Shown: in pieces, positions 54,838 through 64,000 of the stretch | Position numbering within the stretch: the first letter of the stretch is position 1 | Layout of the letters: each line of letters begins with the position of its first letter | Source: Laetiporus sulphureus 93-53 | Lineage: Eukaryota > Basidiomycota > Agaricomycetes > Polyporales > Laetiporaceae | Direction of reading: 5' to 3' | Length of the DNA stretch: 64,000 nt | NCBI RefSeq assembly: GCF_001632365.1 | Contig: NW_024468520.1 | Span: forward strand, 36,271-100,270 | The notes under the pieces: generated by a model | What the model saw: only the letters and a program-made list of their open reading frames with translations | Databases searched by the model: none | Told to the model about the DNA's origin: nothing | Translations under genes and position numbers: made by a program

Positions 54838-56297
54838 CTAGCGCCCCCCACGCGCGAACCATGCCTTCTGCTGCCCGCACGTAGCGTTCGTGCACCCGGG
54901 GCATCGTAGCCCCATCTGCACGCTCGTGTATCCCGCCCGTCCTACCCCCACGTCCGCCAGGTGTGCAGCAGCGAGGTCTGCCAGCGCCCTGATGAACACC
55001 GGTGATTCGTTCAGCGATTCCGCCCGGTGCACCTCGATGCCGTGCTATGTACAGCGCCCATCAGCATCCATCATGCCATGTCAGACTAGCGTCCCGCGAC
55101 AGCTCCTCACCTCCTGTGCTTCTTTTGTGTACTCCAGATCGAGCTCGTACAGGGTCTCGATGTGGTCACTCGTGAATGCGATCGGCACTAAGACCACCTG
55201 CTTATGTCCGAGCCTCGCGAGACCCTCTAGTGCCTTGCCGGTTTGCATCCCTAGCCACGCCGAGGGCCCTACCTGCGACTGCCACACCAGCCGGTAAGGG
55301 TGCGAGTGCTTGAGGCGGTCCATCACTGCGGACACGGACGCAGACACCTCCAAGACGTACGGATCCCCGCGGTTTACGACCGACATGGGCAGTGAATGTG
55401 CGGAGAACAATAGCACCGTCTCCGATCGCTTGGACTCGGGGAATTTGGCAAGTGCACGCTCGATATTTTGCGCGACAGCCTGCGCACAGCACAATTGAGG
55501 ATTTCATTCGCGTTGACATTGACACGAACGCACCTCGACAAAACCTGGATGCATTCCCCAGCGATCGATCACGCTCCATTCCACGTCCCCAAACTCGCCT
55601 GCCTTGCCCCTCCTATACAGCTCATTCAGACTGCTGCCCGTCGTACTGCAGCTGTACTGCGGGTACTGCGTGAACGCGACCGCGCGCTTGACACCGTCTG
55701 CCTTCATCTGCCGCGCCGTCTCCTCCGTGAGCGGTTTCGCGTATCGGAACGCGACGTAGTGCTTGTGCGGTGCGGTCGTGGGGCTCAGCTCGTCGAGGAG
55801 TGCGGCCATGCGCTCGCCCTGAATGTTCGTGTAGCGCAGGATGGGAGAGCCCCCGCCGATGTCGGTGTACTGCTGCTCGATCTGCGGTGTGCGTCGCTTG
55901 GCGATGATTGGCGCAAGGATGGACTGGAATGGCAGCGGGATGAGGTCAGCGTCCGAGAAGAGGTTTTTGAGGAAGTCGTGTGTCTCGGAGACCTGAGGAA
56001 TAAGCGTGAAAAGTCATATGTGAGACAAGGCTAGCGGAGAACGTACGGTGGATGGCCCACCCATATTCAGCATGATGACCGCTTCGCGAGATGAAGTTTA
56101 CCTTTTGCAGCAGCTTAGTATAGCTAGCGTCACATACCTGTAGGGCTGAACGATCTTCAACAACGCGAGAGGTAAAGCACTCGAATGCTCTCGTACCTCT
56201 TCCTTGACGGTGGAGTATGGATCAGAGACGCAAGCGAACGCGTGAACGAGCGCGTCGCCGCGCTCGTTCGTCCGATGCGTGCAGCAGCAAACATCAT
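54838..56297 (-). CDS. HEM15: ferrochelatase (mitochondrial)
   Basis: Inserts Fe2+ into protoporphyrin IX in the last step of haem synthesis, at the inner mitochondrial membrane. From ATG 56295-56297 exon 1 reads [20 protein letters not shown], a basic, hydroxylated targeting sequence. It joins a 17-nt exon (about 56159-56143, RSFSPT) and then [12 protein letters not shown] (about 56078-56043). Then come [80 protein letters not shown] (catalytic His) and [13 protein letters not shown]-terminally, after [18 protein letters not shown], the segment [10 protein letters not shown] has the spacing of Cys ligands for a [2Fe-2S] cluster. Stop at 54838-54840. Complete. Confidence 0.93.
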
Positions 56298-56758
56298 TCA
56301 GGCTTTTTGCTGCCTCGGAGAGGTGAAGGATGCCAGTAAAAATACAGTGAGAAACGGAAGGGAAAGAGCTCGGGGTGCTTATGCATTAGTGGTAAGCCGC
56401 GTTGGACGCGTCACGTTGAATCAAGCAGACCCTATTGGTTCGCACATGACGGTTACAATCCTCTATATACAGAGTCGTACGTAGCTATACGTCGTACATC
56501 ACATACACACAGTGAGCTAAACATCAGGTCAAACTCAAGCACGATGCAGTCCGGTGAATGAGTCCGGAGTGCAGGAAGTAGTATACAAGTCCAAGATAAG
56601 ATCAGTGAATGCTGTCAATGACTTATGTCCAGAATGCAAGAAACTCGAAACGGAAGATGCTCGTCAATCAAGCGCCATGAGTTGTCACCGCACATGAAAC
56701 CAACAATATATGTCCTCAAAATCACCAACCATTGTCCCGCCTGACGACCAGAGAACGC
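56298..56758. promoter_or_regulatory. HEM15 promoter region
   Basis: About 460 bp between the ferrochelatase start and the stop of the next gene upstream. It has a catcacatacacac stretch and AT-rich segments; no defined site. Confidence 0.35.
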
Positions 56759-57892
56759 TCATCCGGGCTCGAGACCACGTTTGAACAGCAGTGAATAGGC
56801 CATTGCATGCAACTCCCTCACGTTTTCATTGACGTGGAGCATGATCGGCCGGCCAGCCCGCATCAGCAGCTTCCCTCTCTCTGGCTTTTCGTAATAGCGA
56901 TCGTAGTTAGGGATAGCGCATTCGAACGGTACAACGACCTTCACGACGCGCATCAATAGGCCACGGTTGCCCTTGTAGAAGGACCGCTCGAATTTGAGCA
57001 CCGCCGAGCCTGAGAACATATGTCAGCAAAACACGAAACAGCGAGAGATAATGGACAGCGCGCAAGTTGACTTACCAGAGTATGTGGCGAGATCCCGATA
57101 TTCTAGCCGGTTGTCGCGGAGCGCAGAATGGATTCTGCAAGGGAGGATGACATCGCCGTCATCGACATATATGGGGTTGTAAGGACTTTCGAAGTCCACA
57201 AAGAATGACTCTTTGGTCGTGTGGATGACCTGGAGGTTCATACGTGTCCCGTTACCATACTTCATACCCGCAATCTTTTTCAACAACGTGTCCGAGATGA
57301 GATTGTCTCGTCGCAGCATGTGCTGTAGCATCATGTAGGGCTTGTCCTGGACAATCTTGAGCAGCGGAATCCGCCACTCCATGCCGTTAGGAAACCTGAG
57401 GTCTGAGCCGTAGTCGAACGCTCGCACTTCGGGACTTGGAATGCGACGGAAGCGTACTTCGTGTCTAAGCGGCGGAAGATGCGGGGGGCACCAAAAGTAT
57501 AAAAACCCATGGCAATGATTCGGAAAGGAGAGGTTCTGGCCCACTGTGTCCGGATCTGCTGTATAGCGCACTGTGACATGAGTGGGGGAATTGCTATGCT
57601 CGATCTCTACGAGGCGTTTCTCCGTCGCTGGTCGCCAAACCCGCTTGCCAAGACGCGTTTTAAAAGCTACAAGCGAGGCGCGATCATGGATCCTCGTTGT
57701 TGCGCCAGTCAGATGCAGTAAATCATTTCTATCGAGGCGATTTCGGTCCAGGGAATGTATAACATGCGAGTAGCCCGTCGCGGAGTATAGGTGTGCGGCC
57801 TTGGCCAAGGTCGAAAGCACTCTGTGCTCTGAACTGTTCGGGCCTTGCATGGCATGAGCTGGCGTCCAGGGCTTGCGCGTGCGAGAAGCCAT
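56759..57892 (-). CDS. protein of unknown function
   Basis: ATG 57890-57892 (MASRTRKPWTPAHAMQG) opens one long exon to a GTAAGT donor near 57079. After an intron of about 70 bp (acceptor CTCAG near 57011) the frame goes on (SAVLKFERSFYKGNRGLL) to the stop at 56759-56761. About 350 aa. No signal peptide or membrane segment is obvious. The sequence is rich in aromatic and basic residues, with beta-like stretches (TVRYTADPDTVGQNLSFPNH, HGFLYFWCPPHLPPL, SFFVDFESPYNPIYVDDGDVILP). I do not recognise the family. The presence of one clean in-phase intron and a single long open frame supports a real gene. Confidence 0.7.
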
Positions 57893-59082
57893 GGGCGATG
57901 TGGGTCGAATGAGCAGCGCGACAGATGGTACCATATCAGCGATCGTTCATTGGAGTGCTATGGTGGTTCTAAGTTGGATCAGTGGCCCTCGACCGAGCGT
58001 AGGTTCAAGCAACGAAGTCACGAAGGCGGTGAAGATCGTGTCTTTTATTATATCGCCCGCTCCCCATCATGATCATGATGGCAGATAGAGTTCAAAGGAT
58101 GACAATCGTTGATATCGGACGTCTCCGTATAGCCTATTGCTGAGCGTCGAAATTTATAACAATAAGGCTCTTCAAGGCAATTCGCGCCCCCAAGCTCGGT
58201 GTCAGACTCCTAAATACGATGTGCCTACATGTGCATCACATCGTGCGATCTTCCCTGCAGTTCGACTGAGGCTCAATGCCAATCAAAGAGAGAGTACTCA
58301 CCATATGTGGGTGTACTTGTGGCCAAAGCAAAGCGGCTCGTAGTCCGCCCGTGGACCGGAACTGGCCGATGCGTATAGTACACTGTTGCAAGCCTCTTTG
58401 ACACTCTGCGCGTATTACTGTTGTCTATTAAAGAACGCACGCAAGAATGGATGAGAAGTTGTTTCGTCATCCACCGTCAACAGACTCACTGGCACGAAGG
58501 GCAGCAACGATTCAAAGGGAGCCTCCGCTTCCTTATTCTTCCTGAACGTGCTCAGACCCCACCACTTCCGGACGACATCATCGAGCATCTCGACGGAGGA
58601 GCGTGGCATCCGTTCGCTTCGCAGTCGCGCTCTGATGAACCGCACCTGGCCACGTCGCGGTCGAGAGCAGAATCCCCTCTATCCGAGGTATTCCTCACGA
58701 CGTCCTCGTGCAGTATCGTTCTACAGGTATCAATTCCAATCAAATTATTCGCCTTATAAATTGGATTCATATCTTCGAGCGAGCGAGAATACCAAAGGAC
58801 AGACTTTTGCGACGAAGTAGAGGCGACTACATATAGAAGAAGAAATCATTTGTAGCCCTGGAGTCCTGTTTGGCCCGGCAGGTCTGAGCTCGCTGGGTGG
58901 GACTCAATGGCGGCTGGCTGTGGCCATTTCAATCTGGCGATCAGCCAGTCAAAATTCTGACGTGCAGATGTCCAGTACCGTCGGGCTTCCCGACGACTGA
59001 ATGCTGCGAATACGGTTGGATGCTACTTGCTCTTGCTACCTCTGTCAACTTACTGCCACAAGGCTCTCTTCGGACTACGACA
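57893..59082. promoter_or_regulatory. divergent intergenic region
   Basis: About 1.2 kb between the unknown gene and the lyase gene, transcribed away from each other. Open frames near 58421-58820 overlap on different frames and strands and show no motif. No repeat was recognised. Confidence 0.4.
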
Positions 59083-60399
59083 ATGCTTATGACTGCGCTC
59101 GTGTCCTGTCTGCTCCTCTTGGGTGCCAGGGCTGCCAGCAGCGCGACCTCTGCTGATCCATCCTCCATCGCATCAAAGTACTCGCTTACAACCAGCACAT
59201 CTCTGCCATTTCCGTCTGCGACGCTCGCCTCCTCAGCTGCTCAGTCTTTTATTGCGTCGTCTTGGTCTCTGAGCAAAGGCCACGTCCAAGACGGCGGCTC
59301 TGACCTCGCCTTTGTCGCGGACCCCTTCGCGAACTCATCTGGATCTACTTCGCCCGCGTCTGCCTCCAACGCATCGGTCCTGCAGGTCACATACCCCTCT
59401 GGCAGCTACTCTCATGACACTGGGGGCGCACAGTTCTATACGCTCTGGAACTCCTCCAACGCATCCACCACCTACTTCCACTCCGTGCTGCTCACCTATG
59501 AGGTCGCCTTTGGCTCCGAATTTGACTGGGTCAAGGGCGGCAAGCTTCCCGGGCTTCGCGGCGGACCAGACGTGTACGGCTGCTCCGGCGGCAAGCCCAC
59601 GAATGGCTCGGATTGTTTCAGCGCGCGTGCCATGTGGCGCACGGACGGCGAGGGCGAAGGTGCGCGCTGATATTGACGTATTCATGGCTCATCTGGAGCG
59701 CATATCGTCTCTTGGCAGTGTATGCGTATTTTCTTGAGTCAAAGGATCTCTGTGCCGATTCTAATTTCCTCTGCAATTCTGATGGATACGGCACGAGCGT
59801 CGACCGTGGGTCCTTTGGTTTTGCTGTTGGACAGTAAGCCTGTCTCCTTTGATATTCTCGGTATGCGCTAAACATCTTGTGTCCAAGGTGGAACCGTATC
59901 AGCCTTCTCGTTCGATTAAACGACCCACCGGAGAAGGCGAATGGACAGGTCGCACTATAGTAAGTTTCCCGTTTTAATTTTGTCTCTGGAAGTGCGAAAT
60001 TCCCTTGCAACTCCAGTTACAATGACGTAGAGGCACTCAACGAAGAAAACTTGCAATACCGCAACAGCACGGACATCAACATCGGCGGTCTCTTCTTCTC
60101 GTGAGCCCATCCCGTTGTTCTCTTCGAACCTGTTTCAATTTGCTACAATCCCTGCAGAACGTTCTTCGGAGGTAAGTGAATCAAGGGATATTTGTTTAGC
60201 GACGACTCACATGATTGCAGGCAACGACTCTGCATGGGCTACGCCACGAACGGTACATACCTATTTCCGAAATTTCGAAATGTGGGGCAGCGAGAAAGCG
60301 TCTGTCCTCACAGCCACCTCTGGTTCCTCGGTGTTGAGACCCATACCTGTCATGTTGACACTGTTTGTCACCTTGGGGGTTTCGTATGCCACTTCTTGA
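59083..60399 (+). CDS. secreted polysaccharide lyase family 14-like protein
   Basis: ATG 59083 (MLMTALVSCLLLLGARAASS) gives a clear signal peptide. Then comes a Ser/Thr/Ala-rich stretch and the catalytic-type beta region: VLQVTYPSGSYSHDTGGAQFYT, LTYEVAFGSEFDWVKGGKLPGLRGG, CFSARAMWRTDGEGE, VYAYFLESKDLC, WNRISLLVRLNDP, NIGGLFFSTFFGG, and WATPRTVHTYFRNFEMW. These match the PL14/alginate-lyase-like fold common in agaricomycetes, which depolymerises glucuronan or related uronic-acid polymers. The C terminus is hydrophobic (VLRPIPVMLTLFVTLGVSYAT), which suggests a GPI anchor. Four or more short introns. An upstream in-frame ATG exists but the chosen start gives the clean signal peptide. Substrate is inferred from the family. 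Confidence 0.88.
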
Positions 60400-60670
60400 T
60401 GACATGCATCATAAACATGCCACACTAGCATTTGATTGGATAATAATAGTTGTTGAGAGCATGTTGAGAGCAGATAAAGATTGGATTGACGAGACTCAAA
60501 TATTAATATTTGGGGTGGTTGCACTCCGCGAACGAGTTGATCTGAGTTTAGAATCGGCATCTCTGTTACGTAAGACCGCCTAAGCCGCGTTCAATGGGCG
60601 CTAATGACGCCCGCGCGGCCATAGCATTCGGGCCACACCATCCTCTCTCGCAATTCTCCATTCTCCTGCC
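60400..60670. promoter_or_regulatory. RPB3 promoter
   Basis: 270 bp between the lyase stop and the RPB3 start, with no recognisable site besides AT-rich stretches (caaatattaatatttg, an imperfect palindrome at about 60498-60513). Confidence 0.4.
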
Positions 60671-62279
60671 ATGTCTCAAGATCTCGAGCCCATCGTGCGC
60701 ATTCGCGAGCTGAAGAGGGACCGTGTCAATTTTGTTCTCGAGAATGTTGACCTTGCGTGCGCATAACTTTGCTTTCTTCCTGCGTGGAGTCCTGCATTGC
60801 TTACCGTTCGTATTGGTTAGATTCGCCAACTCCTTTCGCCGTGTCATGATGGCAGACATTCCGACAGTCGGTGAGCATAGCTCAGCAGCATATGCTGTCG
60901 CATGTCCTTGACACGCTCTCGATAGCCATTGACATTGTCGAGGTCGAGACAAACACCTCCGTGCTGCCGGACGAGTTCATCGCACACCGACTCGGCATGG
61001 TCCCACTTAACAGCCATAATTGCGACGAGGGCATGCGATATACACGAGTACGTATCTGTACGGTCTCGTCCTGTCCTGCATGGGTCTCACTATAATGCTA
61101 CTTCCAGGATTGCACATGTCTTGGATGGTGTCAGTTCTGCGCGGTTGAGCTCTCTCTCGACGTCGCATGCAATGAGTCGGTCACCATGGACGTCACGAGT
61201 GCACATCTTGATCTTATAGGGCCACGGCCAGGTGGACAAAATTGGAACGATGAGGCGGATGGAGGAGACGAGCTTGGGAAGCGGGATGCGAATTTCGGGC
61301 TGCCAGTTGGCAAAGGCGCGTATAGTGACACGTCAATCGTGTAATATTAATTGAGGGAGGACCCTCAGATGACCCTACTGCGCCTCCCATTCTCATTTGC
61401 AAACTTCGCAAGGGACAAGCGATCAAGTTGCGTTGTATAGCCAAGAAGGTACGTTGTGACTACCTTTGCGTATCGCAGAATTACGCATATATTCTGCAGG
61501 GCATCGCAAAAGAGCACGCAAAATGGTCGCCCTGCTCTGCAGTGGCATTCGAGTACGATCCTCACAACAAGCTCCGGCACACCACCTACTGGTACGAGAC
61601 AAATGCACGCGCGGAGTGGCCCTTGAGCGAGAACGCAAAGGAGGAGGAGGAGCCGCGGGACGACGAGCCGTATGACTATAACGCGAAGGCGAATCGCTTC
61701 TACCTTGATGTCGAGACGGATGGGAGCTTGGGCCCACAAGAAGTGGTTATGAAGGTACGCTATCTTCATCGCAATTCCTGCTCAGATCTTCATCCCTGTG
61801 CAACTCGTACGTAGGGTCTGCAAGAACTGCAAACAAAACTCGCCAACCTGATTCTCGGCCTCAAGCCCGAACCAGAGATCGACGCCCTCCAAGGTGGGGG
61901 ACTCTCCGTCAACCAACAAGGACCCAACGGAGCCGGCGGCCTAGGTGCCATCCCGCCCGCCCAAACACACTCGGCCGCAGCAGGCTGGTCACAAAGCGGC
62001 GGGTGGGGTGGTAGCCCTGCTGCGCCAGGCGGAGCGTCAGCATGGGGCGGTGCCGCTTCGCCTCGAGCTGCTGGATGGGGGGCAACACCCGCGCAGAGCT
62101 GGAGTAGTCCGGCGGGTGGCAGTGGGGGTGCGAGTGGGGGTGGGGCCACGGGGTGGGGAGGCAGTCCGGCTGCTGGAGGAGGTGCCGGCGCATGGGGTGC
62201 CGGGAGTGGGAGCGGGAGCGGGCCTGCGTCTGGGTGGGGCAGTCCGTCGCCGGCGCAGATGAATGGATGGAACACGTAG
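60671..62279 (+). CDS. RPB3: RNA polymerase II subunit RPB3 with WG/GW-rich tail
   Basis: RPB3 pairs with RPB11 to nucleate Pol II assembly. ATG 60671 starts [28 protein letters not shown], then [44 protein letters not shown], all classic. The zinc ligands are [10 protein letters not shown]. The later parts [22 protein letters not shown] and [18 protein letters not shown] complete the normal fold at [11 protein letters not shown] (about 61880). After this comes an extra tail of about 130 residues made of Gly, Ala, Ser, Pro with nine Trp mostly in WG or GW pairs ([51 protein letters not shown]), ending TAG 62277-62279. About six introns. The core identity is firm; the function of the tail is unknown. 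Confidence 0.95.
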
Positions 62280-62660
62280 ATGTGGTGAAGAGCTGTTCAT
62301 GCCATATGCTGTCCGTTCCTGCTGCGTGTAGTGTCGCATTGCTTTATTGGAATGTTTGGTGGGAGCTAGATTTCTATGCGATCTGACAACGTAAGGCGAT
62401 TTCGGCCTGAAAGTAGTACTACATAAATTAAGCGATGTCCAGTAAGTCCAATCAACACGAGCGATGGTGAACACATAGGATAAGCTGATGGTACAGACTA
62501 CATGAATCCAGATTTGCGCAATCAGAGTGATTATTATCGACAACAAGGGGAGCAACGACCGAGGCATAAAGAAACGGAATGCACGACACCGAATAAAATA
62601 GACGAACGACATGGCCAGCAAGAGGAGGTAAACCGAGATGACAGAACATGCTGCGTGTTA
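62280..62660. terminator. convergent 3' region
   Basis: 380 bp between RPB3 and the RING gene stops, on opposite strands. No gene. AT-rich, no defined signal. Confidence 0.4.
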
Positions 62661-63997
62661 TCATGTCCGCCGAGCACGGTTCTTCTTCTTTCCAGCATCC
62701 TTGGGAATCTCAACCGGACGCTGGCAGATGGGACATCGTCCGGAGACGTCGGTCAGCCAGGGGTCCACACAGGTTTGCTATTCAACGATAGCACAAAGTG
62801 AGCACGATCTGTAAGAGGGGTGCCAATGGGAAAACTCACATGGAAAACGTGTCCGCAACCCAGCAGTCGCAACGGCTGTGGTCCTTCGCCTGCATCATCC
62901 AGCTTGAGATGATCCCTCTCTTCCTGAGACACACGCTCAACTTGCACCTCCTGCCAGGCGTCCCCTCCCAGGAATCCTCCTGGGATCGCGCCCTCAGCCA
63001 GAATATCCGACTCACTTACAGCAGCGCTACGAGGCGCTGGGACCGCGACCGCGACCGCTTCCGCCACGTTCCTCTCCTCGCCCTCATCGATCCTCCTTGG
63101 CTCCTCAAAGTCCATCAAACAGATTGCACATACGGCGCGGTTGCCCTCCAGCCTCACGAATGGGTAATCGCCCGGCTCCCATTTGTCCTCCCAGGCCTGC
63201 TTCTCCGAATCTGTGCCGGCACTAGCGTGTTCTCCAGTACTGCCTCCGCCCTTCTCGTCTAGGCTACCTCCCGTGACTCCGCCCTTGCCCTTGCCCTTCC
63301 GCTTACGCATAAACGTGAAGCGACGCTTCGGCCTCGTGAAGGCATTGGCGGGTTTAGGAGGGTATGAATGTTTCGATGGTGTGATCGGTGTCGGCTTGCT
63401 GGGACCGTCGTCGCTGGATTGGTCTTCTGGTGGAGGCGGGATGTACAGCACGAGAGGGATCTGTTCGACCGCGGACTTGGGCAGCTTATCAACTTGTTGA
63501 GAGCTTTGCAGCGGATGTCGACCCAGACATAGTAGCAGAATGCTCCATAGTAACTAGAGACGTGCGTAAGTGATCGTCCCGTTCAGACTGCTGTGAAAAG
63601 CTTACGTAGATTACAGGACCGAAGACGAAGACAAGCAGACCCAACAGGAAGATTTCCATGATCATGACGTAGAGAATGCACAAGATACCGAATGTCAGCC
63701 ACCATAGATGAGGCGAAGAGTACCTGCAAGTATCGATGCTGGTATATTCGAGAATGTGGGCGGTCAGAAACCATGCTAAGGAAAAGAATGTTGCCAGTAA
63801 GGTTAACCTTTTGGCGCGAGAGAAATACGATCAGATGAGGTCCCCTCCGATACTTTGACAGCGACATACCGGGAATATAACAGTGTGCGTCTGAAGTTAG
63901 CAGGAGGATCAGGATCGAAAGTGGCCGGACTGTTGCCATTGCTTGTATTTGGCCTCAAAGCTGCTGCTGCTGCAGGACGAGCATGCGAAGAAGACAT
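62661..63997 (-). CDS. multi-pass membrane RING-H2 E3 ubiquitin ligase
   Basis: ATG 63995-63997 (MSSSHARPAAAAALRPNTS) lies 3 bp from the window end. Spliced exons give two or more membrane segments (LTLLATFFSLAWFLTAHILEY; LWWLTFGILCILYVMIMEIFLLGLLVFVFGPVIY), then LLWNILLLCLGRHPL, LPKSAVEQIPLVLYIPPPP and a basic region (RPKRRFTFMRKRKGKGK). The RING is split: CAICLMDFEEP, an insertion of roughly 85 residues, then LRLLGCGHVFH. This is joined across an intron to QTCVDPWLTDVSGRCPICQRPV. Stop at 62661-62663 after a Lys/Arg-rich end. The order is that of agaricomycete TM-RING proteins; membrane (ER or endosome) and substrate are unknown. A further upstream exon beyond the window is possible. Confidence 0.88.
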
Positions 63998-64000
63998 TTC

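Noticed and set aside
1..64000. CRISPR arrays, rRNA or tRNA genes
   Set aside because: No spaced identical repeats, and no tRNA or rRNA core motifs were recognised on reading both strands; a dedicated scan could still find a tRNA.

Overview
The window looks like nuclear DNA of an agaricomycete (mushroom-forming or wood-decay) basidiomycete. Genes are split by many introns of about 50-65 bp with GT..AG ends, both strands are used, and no operons are seen. Housekeeping proteins are clearly fungal (NAR1, Tlg2-type syntaxin, ERG8, ferrochelatase, RPB3), and several gene families are typical of Agaricomycetes (F-box proteins, a polysaccharide lyase 14-like secreted protein, a dUTPase-carrying Metaviridae element). 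No rRNA, tRNA or CRISPR was found.

Layout. 0-12.5 kb is a transposon graveyard: an old solo LTR (about 229-664), a pseudogene of a common agaricomycete protein family (1448-3046), and an approximately 8.9-kb DNA transposon (about 3588-12480) with inverted, repeat-rich ends. The transposon holds a decayed giant gene (GCM/WRKY-like zinc domain, DDE core, USP-like protease, PHD finger). A 1716-bp TIR element (10103-11818) with a 6-bp target duplication is nested in it. 12.5-21.7 kb holds NAR1, a small Cys-rich gene, the syntaxin TLG2 and an EF-hand MscS-type channel. 22-28.4 kb holds two direct copies of a roughly 1.6-1.75-kb repeat flanking an F-box gene, followed by an MFS permease (28.4-30.2 kb).

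31-49.5 kb is a tandem duplication of an F-box locus. Copy 1 carries a full-length 9602-bp Ty3/gypsy chromovirus (31390-40991) inserted directly at the start codon; copy 2 is broken by frameshifts but preserves the empty insertion site. The retroelement has LTRs that read as identical, a 5-bp target duplication, a gag-dUTPase-protease-RT-RNaseH-integrase-chromodomain order, an 11-nt self-primer of Tf1 type, a canonical -1 slippery heptamer at the gag/pol junction, and a gag region made of three ORFs in one frame separated by UGA codons.

50-64 kb is a normal gene-dense stretch: a vacuolar amino-acid transporter, phosphomevalonate kinase, ferrochelatase, an unknown protein, a PL14-like lyase, RPB3 with a long WG/GW-rich tail, and a membrane RING-H2 E3 ligase that starts at the window edge.

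All gene models were spliced by eye. Exon ends given to the base were checked for reading phase; others are approximate. Family names come from recognised motifs, not from searches.
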